Shown here in pieces: positions 1 through 6,911 of a stretch of 19,175 nucleotides of DNA. Within the stretch, counting starts at the first letter, position 1. Each line of letters begins with the position of its first letter. The notes below the pieces were generated by a model. It worked only from the letters and a program-made list of their open reading frames with translations. It was not told the origin of the DNA and made no database searches. A program made the translations under genes and the position numbers. Source of the stretch: Chloroflexota bacterium. Its GTDB lineage: Bacteria; Chloroflexota; Anaerolineae; J102. The stretch is from the NCBI GenBank assembly GCA_003353825.1, contig PIVW01000049.1, forward strand, positions 1-19,175. The letters are read 5' to 3'.

Positions 1-116
1 TTCAAAGTTCCTCCGCCGCAGTGGCGGCCCCACAAGCAACGAGGGCGGCCATCGCTAGAGGCTTTACGCCTCATTCAACGATGGTGTCCTACTCCCAGTT
101 GAAGTGCAGTCCTACC
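1..116 (+). repeat. 116-bp inverted terminal repeat, left copy; possible tnpB-type element end
   Basis: This stretch is the exact reverse complement of 19058-19173, with all 116 bases matching by eye. It holds nested hairpins: CCGCC/GGCGG at 13-17/23-27, an outer stem CCATCG/CGATGG at 49-54/79-84, and an inner stem GAGGC/GCCTC at 58-62/68-72 with loop TTTAC, followed by ATTCAAC. One frame (2-58) ends at a TAG that touches the inner hairpin. A stop codon running into a short hairpin followed by TTCAA resembles the 3' end of tnpB genes in IS200/IS605-type elements, where the right end also forms the 3' part of the guide RNA. That family call is inference; no transposase domain is visible. Alternatives are a 5S-rRNA-derived fragment, another structured RNA, or a replicon end. 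Confidence 0.6.
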
Positions 117-170
117 CTTAGAGTACTCCCCAAATACAAGCAAAGCTATCTTGGCCTGGATTTCTCAACG

Positions 171-326
171 ATGGACGATTACGTTCCTTCAACATTTGTT
201 TTTGATGCTGCTTTTGTGTTGCAATCTATTTTGATAGGGCTTTTAGCCATCTTCACAGTGGTGGCGATTTTAACGTTTGTTCAGAGACTAAGAGAGGGAA
301 ACCCAATCATTAGGAGACTGATATGA
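171..326 (+). CDS. small single-span membrane protein, possibly the 3' part of a longer gene
   Basis: The 51-residue product from the ATG at 171 has a short acidic N-terminus, one clear hydrophobic segment (about residues 12-37, rich in A, V, L, I and F) and a basic tail ending in IRRLI. The family is not recognised. No good ribosome binding site precedes the ATG, and the frame stays open leftwards into the terminal repeat. The gene may therefore originally have been longer and been cut by insertion of the repeat. Its stop overlaps the next start as ATGA (323-326), so it is translationally coupled to the downstream membrane protein and belongs to the ABC-ATPase operon. It could be the end of a multi-span transporter subunit, but it does not look like the usual C-terminus of a sugar permease. 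Confidence 0.5.
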   Translation: MDDYVPSTFVFDAAFVLQSILIGLLAIFTVVAILTFVQRLREGNPIIRRLI

Positions 327-751
327 ATAAGTCTGAAAAACGATTGTATCAGGAGAATTCTCGCAGCCAATTATGGATTATGCTGTATATTGGCGGAAAT
401 ACACTCTTCACCATACTTTACTTAAACAGTATGAATGTTGATATTTGGTTAGGTATTTTTATTATGCTGAATATTGGGCTGTCATTGGTTGCTTTTTTGA
501 TGGCCGTGCGACAGAAAATGTATGCCCGTGTTTGGGGCTATGTCGGGATCGCTTTCGCTGTATTTCAGTTTGCCCGATTGCTATGGATGCCCGCAGAGAT
601 CGTAGGGACTGTGAGATTCATTTCGGCAGCATTGTTGATCTTAACCGGCTTATCGGCATTGGTCGGGTCAATAATTTGCATCAAGCTTTCTCAAGAGCGA
701 CAGAACTACATTATTGAAAACAATGTTGATTTAGCCATATTGCAAAGGTAA
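323..751 (+). CDS. four-span integral membrane protein of unknown function
   Basis: This 142-residue protein has about four hydrophobic segments, near residues 18-35, 40-62, 70-88 and 96-122, with a basic N-terminus and a polar tail. No motif identifies a family. It lacks the EAA loop expected of an ABC sugar permease and is about half the normal permease length. An AGGAG at 312-316 lies six bases before the ATG. The start overlaps the preceding stop by four bases, and the ABC ATPase gene begins ten bases after its stop. The context suggests a role with that transporter, as an accessory or unusual membrane subunit. This is inference from position only. Confidence 0.65.
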   Translation: MNKSEKRLYQENSRSQLWIMLYIGGNTLFTILYLNSMNVDIWLGIFIMLNIGLSLVAFLMAVRQKMYARVWGYVGIAFAVFQFARLLWMPAEIVGTVRFISAALLILTGLSALVGSIICIKLSQERQNYIIENNVDLAILQR

Positions 752-761
752 GGATATCCTC

Positions 762-1856
762 ATGACAGAATTAATCTTAAATAGTATAGATAAAATATAT
801 CCTGGAGGAGTTCAGGCCGTCTTTGATTTCAATATTGAGGTTGAGCATGGCGAGTTTATCGTGCTGGTAGGTCCTTCTGGCTGTGGGAAAAGCACCGTCT
901 TGCGCATGATAGCCGGTCTTGAAGAAATAAGCTCTGGGGATATGGTTTTGTCTGGTGAGCGCGTGAACGATGTTGCGCCTGCAGATCGGGATATTACAAT
1001 GGTTTTTCAAAATTACGCGCTTTATGGGCATATGTCGGTTTACCAAAACATGGGGTTTAGCCAGACAATTCGCCATGAAGACGCGGATGTAATTCACGAA
1101 AAAGTGATGAAGGCAGCCGATATTGTAGAGTTGAAGAGAGAATTGAACCGTTACCCCAAAAATCTGTCTGGTGGGCAGCGCCAGCGGGTTGCATTGGGCC
1201 GGTCTATTGTGAGTTTTGCAAACATCATTTTGATGGATGAACCATTGAGCAATCTGGATGCAAAATTACGCGTACAAGCGCGCCGGGAAATAGCTAAATT
1301 GCATCAGCAGCTAGGCAACACCTTCATCTATGTTACCCACGACCAAACTGAAGCAATGACACTGGCCACTCGTATTGTAATCATGAATGACGGACGTGTT
1401 CAACAGATTTGTGTACCTGAGGAGGTATATCACTGGCCGGATAATATATTTGTAGGCGGCTTCCTAGGCAGCCCACCGATGAATTTTATTCCCGGCAAAA
1501 TTGAAGAGGGTAGATTTGTTGCTCCTGGGATGAATCTGGGTGTTCCTGAAGACCTATTGGATGTCATCAGCGCCTATTCCAATAGCAGCATTATCCTGGG
1601 CATCAGGCCGGAACATTTCAGCGCAGAGAAAAATGACTCTTTTGAACCTATTTCTGCTGAAGTTATGAACAGTGAGTTTCTTGGATATCAGTCGCTGGTG
1701 CATCTAAAGATCGGCGATTTCGATTATGTCGCCACCTTGAAAGAAAATTACACACCATTCATTGGAAAGACACTTGAGTTTTACGTTGATATGCATCGCG
1801 CGCATTTCTTCGACCCTGAATCTGAGAAACGCATTCGTCAAGAAGGGGGTAAATGA
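762..1856 (+). CDS. ABC transporter ATP-binding protein, MalK/UgpC (CUT1) type
   Basis: This 364-residue cytoplasmic ATPase would energise import of sugars or oligosaccharides. All core motifs are present: Walker A GPSGCGKST at residues 37-45, the Q-loop at Q83, signature LSGGQ at 135-139, Walker B IILMDEP at 155-161, the D-loop SNLDAKLR, and the H-loop His at 193. The C-terminal part from about residue 235 is a TOBE/OB-type regulatory domain, as in MalK and UgpC (IRPEHF motif around residues 281-286). Length is normal for the family. An AAGGA lies seven bases before the ATG. It sits between small membrane proteins rather than next to canonical permeases and a binding protein. Those partners may lie outside the window. 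The substrate is probably oligouronide, judging from the downstream genes. Confidence 0.93.
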   Translation: MTELILNSIDKIYPGGVQAVFDFNIEVEHGEFIVLVGPSGCGKSTVLRMIAGLEEISSGDMVLSGERVNDVAPADRDITMVFQNYALYGHMSVYQNMGFSQTIRHEDADVIHEKVMKAADIVELKRELNRYPKNLSGGQRQRVALGRSIVSFANIILMDEPLSNLDAKLRVQARREIAKLHQQLGNTFIYVTHDQTEAMTLATRIVIMNDGRVQQICVPEEVYHWPDNIFVGGFLGSPPMNFIPGKIEEGRFVAPGMNLGVPEDLLDVISAYSNSSIILGIRPEHFSAEKNDSFEPISAEVMNSEFLGYQSLVHLKIGDFDYVATLKENYTPFIGKTLEFYVDMHRAHFFDPESEKRIRQEGGK

Positions 1857-2266
1857 TGAAAGATCTGGTATTGAAACTTATCGTTGGTATTATGTTGATT
1901 AGTGCATTGGGTGAATTAGCTTTGTCCCAAATCCATATCCAGGCGATCACCAAAATTTTCGCCAACGAAATTGGGATTTATCTATTCCTGTTCATCATAT
2001 TTGGGCTAACAACAGCATTCAATGCTTACCTATTGGAAAAGCGAACAGGCTTAATCGTTTTTATACTATCCGGTTTGATGGCAATGGGTGCAGGGTTTGT
2101 TTATTTAAGCACCATGCAAACAGACGTGGCAGCCCAAGGAGCTTTAACAATGGCCGATGTAAGAACTAGCTGGCTGTTAGTGAGCATCTCTATGGGGATC
2201 TATTTGGTCGGTATGATTGTGGTACCCATGCTTACTTGGGGAAAGACCAAAGCAACCGGAATTTGA
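1853..2266 (+). CDS. four-span integral membrane protein of unknown function
   Basis: The 137-residue product has hydrophobic segments near residues 5-24, 38-56, 63-84 and 104-130. It begins at ATG 1853, overlapping the ATPase stop by four bases, with a second ATG directly after it at 1856. A GGGGG tract lies just upstream as a possible ribosome binding site. No conserved motif or known family is visible. The tight coupling to the ATPase suggests that the two proteins are made in fixed ratio and act together, but nothing in the sequence shows what it binds. Base composition is AT-rich like its neighbours and unlike the catabolic genes further right. Confidence 0.65.
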   Translation: MMKDLVLKLIVGIMLISALGELALSQIHIQAITKIFANEIGIYLFLFIIFGLTTAFNAYLLEKRTGLIVFILSGLMAMGAGFVYLSTMQTDVAAQGALTMADVRTSWLLVSISMGIYLVGMIVVPMLTWGKTKATGI

Positions 2267-2808
2267 TGAAACGGGTGCGTCCCAAATTGAGGAAAAGGCA
2301 AATGATAATGAAACAACATCGCTTTAGGAAATATCTAACCGACCGAAACGTCTCCCTTTTCATACGATGGTGGGCGGCTGGCGCGGTTTACTTTTTCATT
2401 GGCTGGGGCACATTTTTGGGCAGGCAGCAGTCTATCATCGATATTGTAGTTTCTCTGGGATTAGTCATGGGGTTGTTCAACATCATCATCATCAATCCGG
2501 GTCTGCGGATGATGTTCAATATTGGCCCCAAACGCCCCGCCCACGAAGATACATTCTCGCAACGGATCAGCGATTATTTAGTAGAACTGATAAAGAATGT
2601 CTTTATTATGTTCATTGTTGCCTTGATTTACATGGCCATAAATAGCGCTTTGATATCCCTGTTTTCCTTACCTGATGAATCCGTACCACTACTAGGAGAG
2701 CCAATCTTATTTGGATTGTTCTATCTATTAGTTTTTGTGCTTCTGGATGTGATCTCGAAAAAGACAAAGGAAGCAATACTCAATTTAAGGGATGGAAGAG
2801 CTGAATGA
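2266..2808 (+). CDS. integral membrane protein of unknown function, four spans, basic N-terminus
   Basis: This protein of about 180 residues starts with a strongly basic stretch of about 30 residues, followed by four hydrophobic segments: around FIRWWAAGAVYFFIG, SIIDIVVSLGLVMG, IKNVFIMFIVALIY and PILFGLFYLLVFV. The family is not recognised. The start is uncertain. ATG 2266 overlaps the previous stop as TGATG, matching the coupling seen elsewhere in this operon. ATG 2302 or 2308 sits better behind the purine-rich GAGGAAAAGG at 2289-2298. An in-frame ATG at 2236 also exists. It is the last gene of the AT-rich ABC cluster, with a 60-base gap before the next gene. Confidence 0.65.
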   Translation: MKRVRPKLRKRQMIMKQHRFRKYLTDRNVSLFIRWWAAGAVYFFIGWGTFLGRQQSIIDIVVSLGLVMGLFNIIIINPGLRMMFNIGPKRPAHEDTFSQRISDYLVELIKNVFIMFIVALIYMAINSALISLFSLPDESVPLLGEPILFGLFYLLVFVLLDVISKKTKEAILNLRDGRAE

Positions 2809-2868
2809 TGGGACACTCATTCCTTATAGACATAAAATAATACATATGCCGTTCATGGAGATTTGCAC

Positions 2869-3603
2869 GTGAGTCAAACAAATCAAGAAATTGCAGGTGT
2901 TGGTATTTTGGTGGCTGCTTTCCCAGACGAGGAGGCTGGGGAGCAAACCTTGAAGACGTTGAAGGAAGCCAAGGAATTAAACTATGTACAGTTTGAGGAT
3001 GTAGCAGTTATTCGCCAAGATGCGGAAGGCGGTGTCCACTACCATGAAACAGGTGATATGAGTTCAGGGAAAGGCGCCGGTATTGGCGCCCTCATTGGTG
3101 GTGTCATTGGCATTCTTGGCGGTCCGGTTGGCATCGTCGCCGCTGCTGGCGCTGGCGCTGTCATCGGCGGTGCAGCTGCACATGGGGATGCCGGTTTCAA
3201 GGATGAAAGCCTGGAGCAGTTAGGCGTGGCTCTACAACCAGGCACATCAGCTATTGCTTTGACTACTAGTGTTAAGTTCTTACATGCGGCGCGCAAGAAA
3301 GCCACTGACGCCGAGATACGTACAGTCGTCACCGATTTGAGCGCCCAACTAGTAGCCAAGCTGGATGAAGGCAAGAATGTCGCTCTGGGGCTCGTTTTAT
3401 CAGAGGAAGGTCTGTCAATCACCGAAGTGGCCAGCAAGGAAAAGTACACGGAAGTCGTCAGTATTATCGCAGCCAAAGATGGCGTGATTGGTGATCCTGT
3501 TATTGCCAAGGGAGAAGAGCAGTGGGTAGTTCCAGGAGATACCGGTGGCCTGGTAACTGGGACAGGGATCGGCGTCACCAGTGAAGGCGATCTCCCTGGA
3601 TGA
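2869..3603 (+). CDS. DUF1269-family glycine-zipper membrane protein, copy A
   Basis: The protein of about 244 residues opens with a ferredoxin-like segment (VGILVAAFPDEEAGEQTL) followed by a long Gly/Ala-rich hairpin at about residues 60-110, with repeats such as GIGALIGGVIGILGG and GAGAVIGGAA. This is the usual layout of DUF1269 proteins, which are membrane-associated and of unknown function. The start at GTG 2869 is chosen because GGAG (2857-2860) sits eight bases upstream and the N-terminus then aligns with the paralogue at 5016. A TTG at 2863 would leave only two bases of spacing. It precedes a GH88 gene by 74 bases, and the same gene pair is repeated downstream. Why a DUF1269 protein is paired with a uronidase is unknown. 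Confidence 0.8.
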   Translation: MSQTNQEIAGVGILVAAFPDEEAGEQTLKTLKEAKELNYVQFEDVAVIRQDAEGGVHYHETGDMSSGKGAGIGALIGGVIGILGGPVGIVAAAGAGAVIGGAAAHGDAGFKDESLEQLGVALQPGTSAIALTTSVKFLHAARKKATDAEIRTVVTDLSAQLVAKLDEGKNVALGLVLSEEGLSITEVASKEKYTEVVSIIAAKDGVIGDPVIAKGEEQWVVPGDTGGLVTGTGIGVTSEGDLPG

Positions 3604-3677
3604 TGAAGGCTACCCAAAAAAGTAAATGGTAAATGTTCAGTTTCGGCTAGTGATTTGGTTATTTTAGAGAGGTTTTC

Positions 3678-4790
3678 TTGAGCGATATATGGCAAACTGC
3701 TTTAAATTTCAGCCTTAAAAAAATTGAAAATAGCATTCCCTTGCTCGAAGATTTTCCCGATCGTTGTGAAGGTCCAACGTGGACTCTGGTCAATCAGAAG
3801 CGCCTTTCCAGTAATTGGGTCGATGGTTTTTGGGTGGGCCAGCTTTGGCTGGCCTATGCTTATACAAAAAATCCAAAATTCGAAGCCGCAGCCCGAGAAT
3901 GGACCGAACGTGTGGCCTGGCTCAAGACAACCACTGGCACGCACGACCTGGGCTTTATCTTCTATTTGAGCAACGTTTTGGGGGCCTATGCCACCGGAGA
4001 CGAGTCCCTGTTTGAAAATGCTTTGATAGCCGCCGAGACCTTCACCCAACGTTGGAATCCACGTGGCGAGTATATGCTGGCCTGGGGTAATATACACGGA
4101 ACGCCTCATCAGCGCGGCCAGATAAATATCGACCTGATGATGAACCTGTCGCTCCTGTTTTGGGCCAGCAACCAGACCGGGGATATGAAATACGCCCGAA
4201 TCGCGGCCCGGCATGCCCGTACATCCCGCTTGGTCCTCATTCGGCCAGACAATTCCACCGTGCATGTCGCTGATTTCAACCCGGACAGCGGCGCTTACCT
4301 GCGTCCAGAAACGCTGCAAGGACTCAGCCATGCCAGTTGTTGGTCACGGGGTCAGGCATGGGCGCTTTATGGTTTTGCCGAAACATACCGGCGCACCGGC
4401 GATGAAGTTTTTCTCTACACCGCCCGACGATTAGCTGAATATGTCATCGCCAATGCCCCGGAAGATAAAGTACCCTATTGGGATTCATCTGCGGCGGCGG
4501 TATATGCGGCAGGATTGCTGGAATTAGCTGATGCTGAACCTGACGCGCTGTTTGCAGAACGATGGCGAAATGAAGCTGTCGCTATTACCGAATCGCTGTG
4601 GAAGAATTATGCAACGCAAGATGATGATATGGCTTGCATCTTGAAACACGCGACCCATTTCGTCCGGCTTGGCAACGCCAATCATGGCTTGATTTATGGG
4701 GATTATTACTTCCTCGAAACGCTATTACGCCTGGTGAGTCCTGAGCTGATTGCTGAGCTTTTTCCCCGCCCTGTCATGAATGTTGCCTAA
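3678..4790 (+). CDS. GH88 unsaturated uronyl hydrolase, copy A (internal loop deleted)
   Basis: GH88 enzymes remove the 4,5-unsaturated uronic acid that polysaccharide lyases leave at the non-reducing end, by hydration of the double bond. The 370-residue product shows the family's two key Asp motifs, THDLGF (D90) and NIDLMMN (D152), plus WVDGFW and HARTS. It has no signal peptide, so it acts in the cytoplasm. It starts at TTG 3678 behind AGAGAGG with five bases of spacing. Compared with copy B it lacks exactly 12 residues. Where copy B reads WDYNSLDIPN...RDSSAAAV, this copy reads WDSSAAAV (near residue 269). That loop is present in both other full GH88s in the window, so activity or specificity may be altered. 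Confidence 0.9.
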   Translation: MSDIWQTALNFSLKKIENSIPLLEDFPDRCEGPTWTLVNQKRLSSNWVDGFWVGQLWLAYAYTKNPKFEAAAREWTERVAWLKTTTGTHDLGFIFYLSNVLGAYATGDESLFENALIAAETFTQRWNPRGEYMLAWGNIHGTPHQRGQINIDLMMNLSLLFWASNQTGDMKYARIAARHARTSRLVLIRPDNSTVHVADFNPDSGAYLRPETLQGLSHASCWSRGQAWALYGFAETYRRTGDEVFLYTARRLAEYVIANAPEDKVPYWDSSAAAVYAAGLLELADAEPDALFAERWRNEAVAITESLWKNYATQDDDMACILKHATHFVRLGNANHGLIYGDYYFLETLLRLVSPELIAELFPRPVMNVA

Positions 4791-4820
4791 AAATTTTGAA
4801 GCGAAGAAGGATTTCTACTG

Positions 4821-4980
4821 TTGAACCATCAATTGGAAGGAGCATTTAATTTCAGCTTACAAATCATTGCCAAAAACATGGCAACCGCTACCTGTTTTCC
4901 TGAACGTCGGGAAAATGGTGCCTGGATACCGGCCAAAAAGAAACCATATCCCCAGCCATTGGGTTGATGGGTTCTGGACA
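4821..4980 (+). pseudogene. 5' remnant of a third GH88 gene, frameshifted and truncated
   Basis: A TTG at 4821, behind GAAGAAGGA (4802-4810), opens a 48-codon frame that parallels the N-terminus of GH88 copy B. Shared features include NHQLEGAFNFSL against KYQLEEALNYSL, then FPER and ENGAWI. About one extra base near 4935-4950 shifts the frame, so translation stops at TGA 4965-4967. In the corrected frame the conserved SHWVDGFWT follows. Similarity ends at about 4980, shortly before the ribosome binding site of the second DUF1269 gene. The remnant resembles copy B far more than copy A. It is best read as debris of a tandem duplication. No other gene is seen in 4791-5015. Confidence 0.82.
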
Positions 4981-5015
4981 ATCTTACAGAAAATCTGAAT
5001 AACGGAGGTTTACAG

Positions 5016-5687
5016 ATGAATCAAAAGAATCAAGAAACAGTGGGAGTTTTAGTGGCTGCTTTTACTGAGGAAGCGTCAGGAGGACGTGCCTTGAAAATAT
5101 TAAAAGAAGCCAAAAGCCTCAACTATGTCTATTATGAGGAGATAGTCCTCATTCACCAAGATGCAGACGGCGATGTTCATTATTATGAAACAGGCGATAT
5201 GACAAAAGGCCAAAAGTCTGGTGTCGGGTTTTTGATTGGTGGTGTGGTCCGCATTCTGGGAGGGCCAACTAGCATTTTTGGGAGCGTGGCGAAAAGTGAT
5301 CATCCCCATTTCAGTAAGAAAAGTTTAGAGACATTAAGTGTGGCGCTTAAACCAGCCACTTCCGCCATTGCTCTCATAAGGAGTGCAGATTTTATGCAGG
5401 CGATACTCAAACAAGTGACGGGTGCTGAAATTAAAAAGATGATTTTTGAGCTAAGCACCCAACTCACCGCCAAACTTGAAGCAGGTAAAAGCGTGGCACT
5501 TGGGATTAATCTATCACAGGATGGCTTGGAAATTGTAGAAGTCACTGTCAACGACATAGACGATGACCTTATACGCATTATTTCCGCAAAGAATGGTGTG
5601 ATTGGGCACATATCGACGGGAGAAGAACCTGAGACCTTCACAATTCCGGAGGCGTCAGGGATTATTCATTATCATAGTGATTATTAA
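5016..5687 (+). CDS. DUF1269-family protein, copy B (shortened glycine-rich segment)
   Basis: This 223-residue paralogue of the protein at 2869 is similar along its whole length: GVLVAAFTEEASGG, HYYETGDM, ALKPATSAIALI, and a C-terminal domain ending in GVIGH. A GGAGG lies about eight bases before the ATG. The second half of the Gly/Ala-rich hairpin found in copy A (AAGAGAVIGG and flanking residues) is missing, and an Arg interrupts the remaining hydrophobic run (GGVVRILGG). The membrane-inserting hairpin may therefore no longer form. The frame is intact, so the gene may still be expressed in altered form. It lies 61 bases before GH88 copy B, the same arrangement as copy A with its GH88. Confidence 0.78.
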   Translation: MNQKNQETVGVLVAAFTEEASGGRALKILKEAKSLNYVYYEEIVLIHQDADGDVHYYETGDMTKGQKSGVGFLIGGVVRILGGPTSIFGSVAKSDHPHFSKKSLETLSVALKPATSAIALIRSADFMQAILKQVTGAEIKKMIFELSTQLTAKLEAGKSVALGINLSQDGLEIVEVTVNDIDDDLIRIISAKNGVIGHISTGEEPETFTIPEASGIIHYHSDY

Positions 5688-5748
5688 CGGAGCTTTCGAG
5701 GGCAATGATCGTCCCTACCCGAGGATTAGCAGAAGAGGATGACAACAA

Positions 5749-6897
5749 TTGAAATACCAATTAGAAGAAGCACTCAATTATAGTCTGAACATCATCGCCC
5801 AAAACAGTGAAACTGTAACCTATTTTCCAGAACGGTGGGAAAATGGCGCCTGGATAACGTCCGAAAAAGAACGTATCCCCAGCCATTGGGTTGATGGTTT
5901 CTGGACAGGGTTATTGTGGCTGGCCGCTGTCCATACGCAAGACCCCAAATTTGAAACGGCGGCGCGTTCCTGGACTCAAAAACTGGCCTGGCTAAAGGAC
6001 ACAACCGACACCCATGATCTCGGCTTTATCTTCTACTTGTCCAACGTGCTCGGATATCGGATTACAGGGGACGAATCCTTCTTGCCCGATGCGTTGACAG
6101 CCGCAGAAACATTTACGCAGCGCTACAACCCGCGCGGTGAATATGTGCAAGCATGGGGTCATATCGATGGGCCGCCACATGAACGCGGGCGCATCAATGT
6201 GGACCTGATGATGAATATGCCCTTCTTCCTTTGGGCAAGCGCACACACCGGAGACTTACAGTACGGCCGTATTGCCGCGCGACACGCCCGCACCAGTCGC
6301 CACGTTTTAATGCGCCCCGATGGATCCATCTCTCAGGTAGCGGATTTCAATCCGGACACCGGCGTTTTTTTACGACAGGAAACGCACCAGGGTTTGAGCC
6401 ACGACACATGTTGGTCACGCGGGCTGGGTTGGGCTTTGTATGGCTTTGCCGAGGCATATCGTTGGACGGGTGACGAGGTTTTTCTGTACACAGCCCGCCA
6501 GGTAGCTAAATACGCTATGGCCAATGCGCCGGAGGATAAGGTGCCGTTTTGGGATTACAACAGTTTGGATATCCCAAACACCTACCGTGATTCGTCAGCG
6601 GCAGCGGTGATTGCAGCCGGTCTGCTTGAGTTGGCAGCCGGTGAAACGGATGCAACATTAGCAAAGCGGTGGCGTGCTGAAGCGGAAGCAATGACGATCT
6701 CTTTATGGCAGAACTACTCAACCAGGGAAACGGCCGTTCCCGCCATTTTGCTCGAAGGAGCCCGCTCCGTGCCACATAACTGGATGGATCACCCCCTGAT
6801 TTACGGTGATTACTATTTTGTTGAAACACTGGTACGCCTGCTGCGACCAGACCTGGAATCCACCTTGTTTTCCCGGCAGATTCTACAAGTTGGATAG
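5749..6897 (+). CDS. GH88 unsaturated uronyl hydrolase, copy B
   Basis: This is a full-length (382 residue) cytoplasmic GH88 enzyme that would hydrolyse unsaturated di- or oligo-uronides made by the adjacent lyase. The conserved Asp motifs are THDLGF (D90) and NVDLMMN (D152). WVDGFW, NPRGEY, SHDTCWSRG and RDSSAAAV also fit the family. The loop deleted in copy A is present here as residues 270-281. The TTG start at 5749 lies nine bases after AGAAGAGGA. The nearby ATG at 5739 is in another frame. There is no signal peptide. The lyase gene follows after only 14 bases, so the two are probably co-transcribed and work in sequence. The substrate polymer cannot be read from sequence alone. Confidence 0.93.
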   Translation: MKYQLEEALNYSLNIIAQNSETVTYFPERWENGAWITSEKERIPSHWVDGFWTGLLWLAAVHTQDPKFETAARSWTQKLAWLKDTTDTHDLGFIFYLSNVLGYRITGDESFLPDALTAAETFTQRYNPRGEYVQAWGHIDGPPHERGRINVDLMMNMPFFLWASAHTGDLQYGRIAARHARTSRHVLMRPDGSISQVADFNPDTGVFLRQETHQGLSHDTCWSRGLGWALYGFAEAYRWTGDEVFLYTARQVAKYAMANAPEDKVPFWDYNSLDIPNTYRDSSAAAVIAAGLLELAAGETDATLAKRWRAEAEAMTISLWQNYSTRETAVPAILLEGARSVPHNWMDHPLIYGDYYFVETLVRLLRPDLESTLFSRQILQVG

Positions 6898-6911
6898 AAA
6901 GCGAGTTTTTC

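Noticed and set aside
1..116. Cobalamin riboswitch suggested by GCCACTG in the repeat (minus strand in the left copy)
   Set aside because: The B12 box and the rest of the conserved core are absent, and both copies point out of the window. The match is a seven-base coincidence inside a GC-rich hairpin.
21..170. N-terminal extension of the first small membrane protein reading through the terminal repeat
   Set aside because: The same residues would be encoded by the structured repeat at the other end in an unrelated setting, so this part is almost certainly not protein-coding in its own right. The start was placed at ATG 171, with a truncated gene left as the alternative.
3039..3695. Long reverse-strand open frame opposite DUF1269 copy A
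   Set aside because: It is a low-complexity shadow (Pro, Ala and Thr rich) of the glycine-rich coding strand, with no family resemblance.
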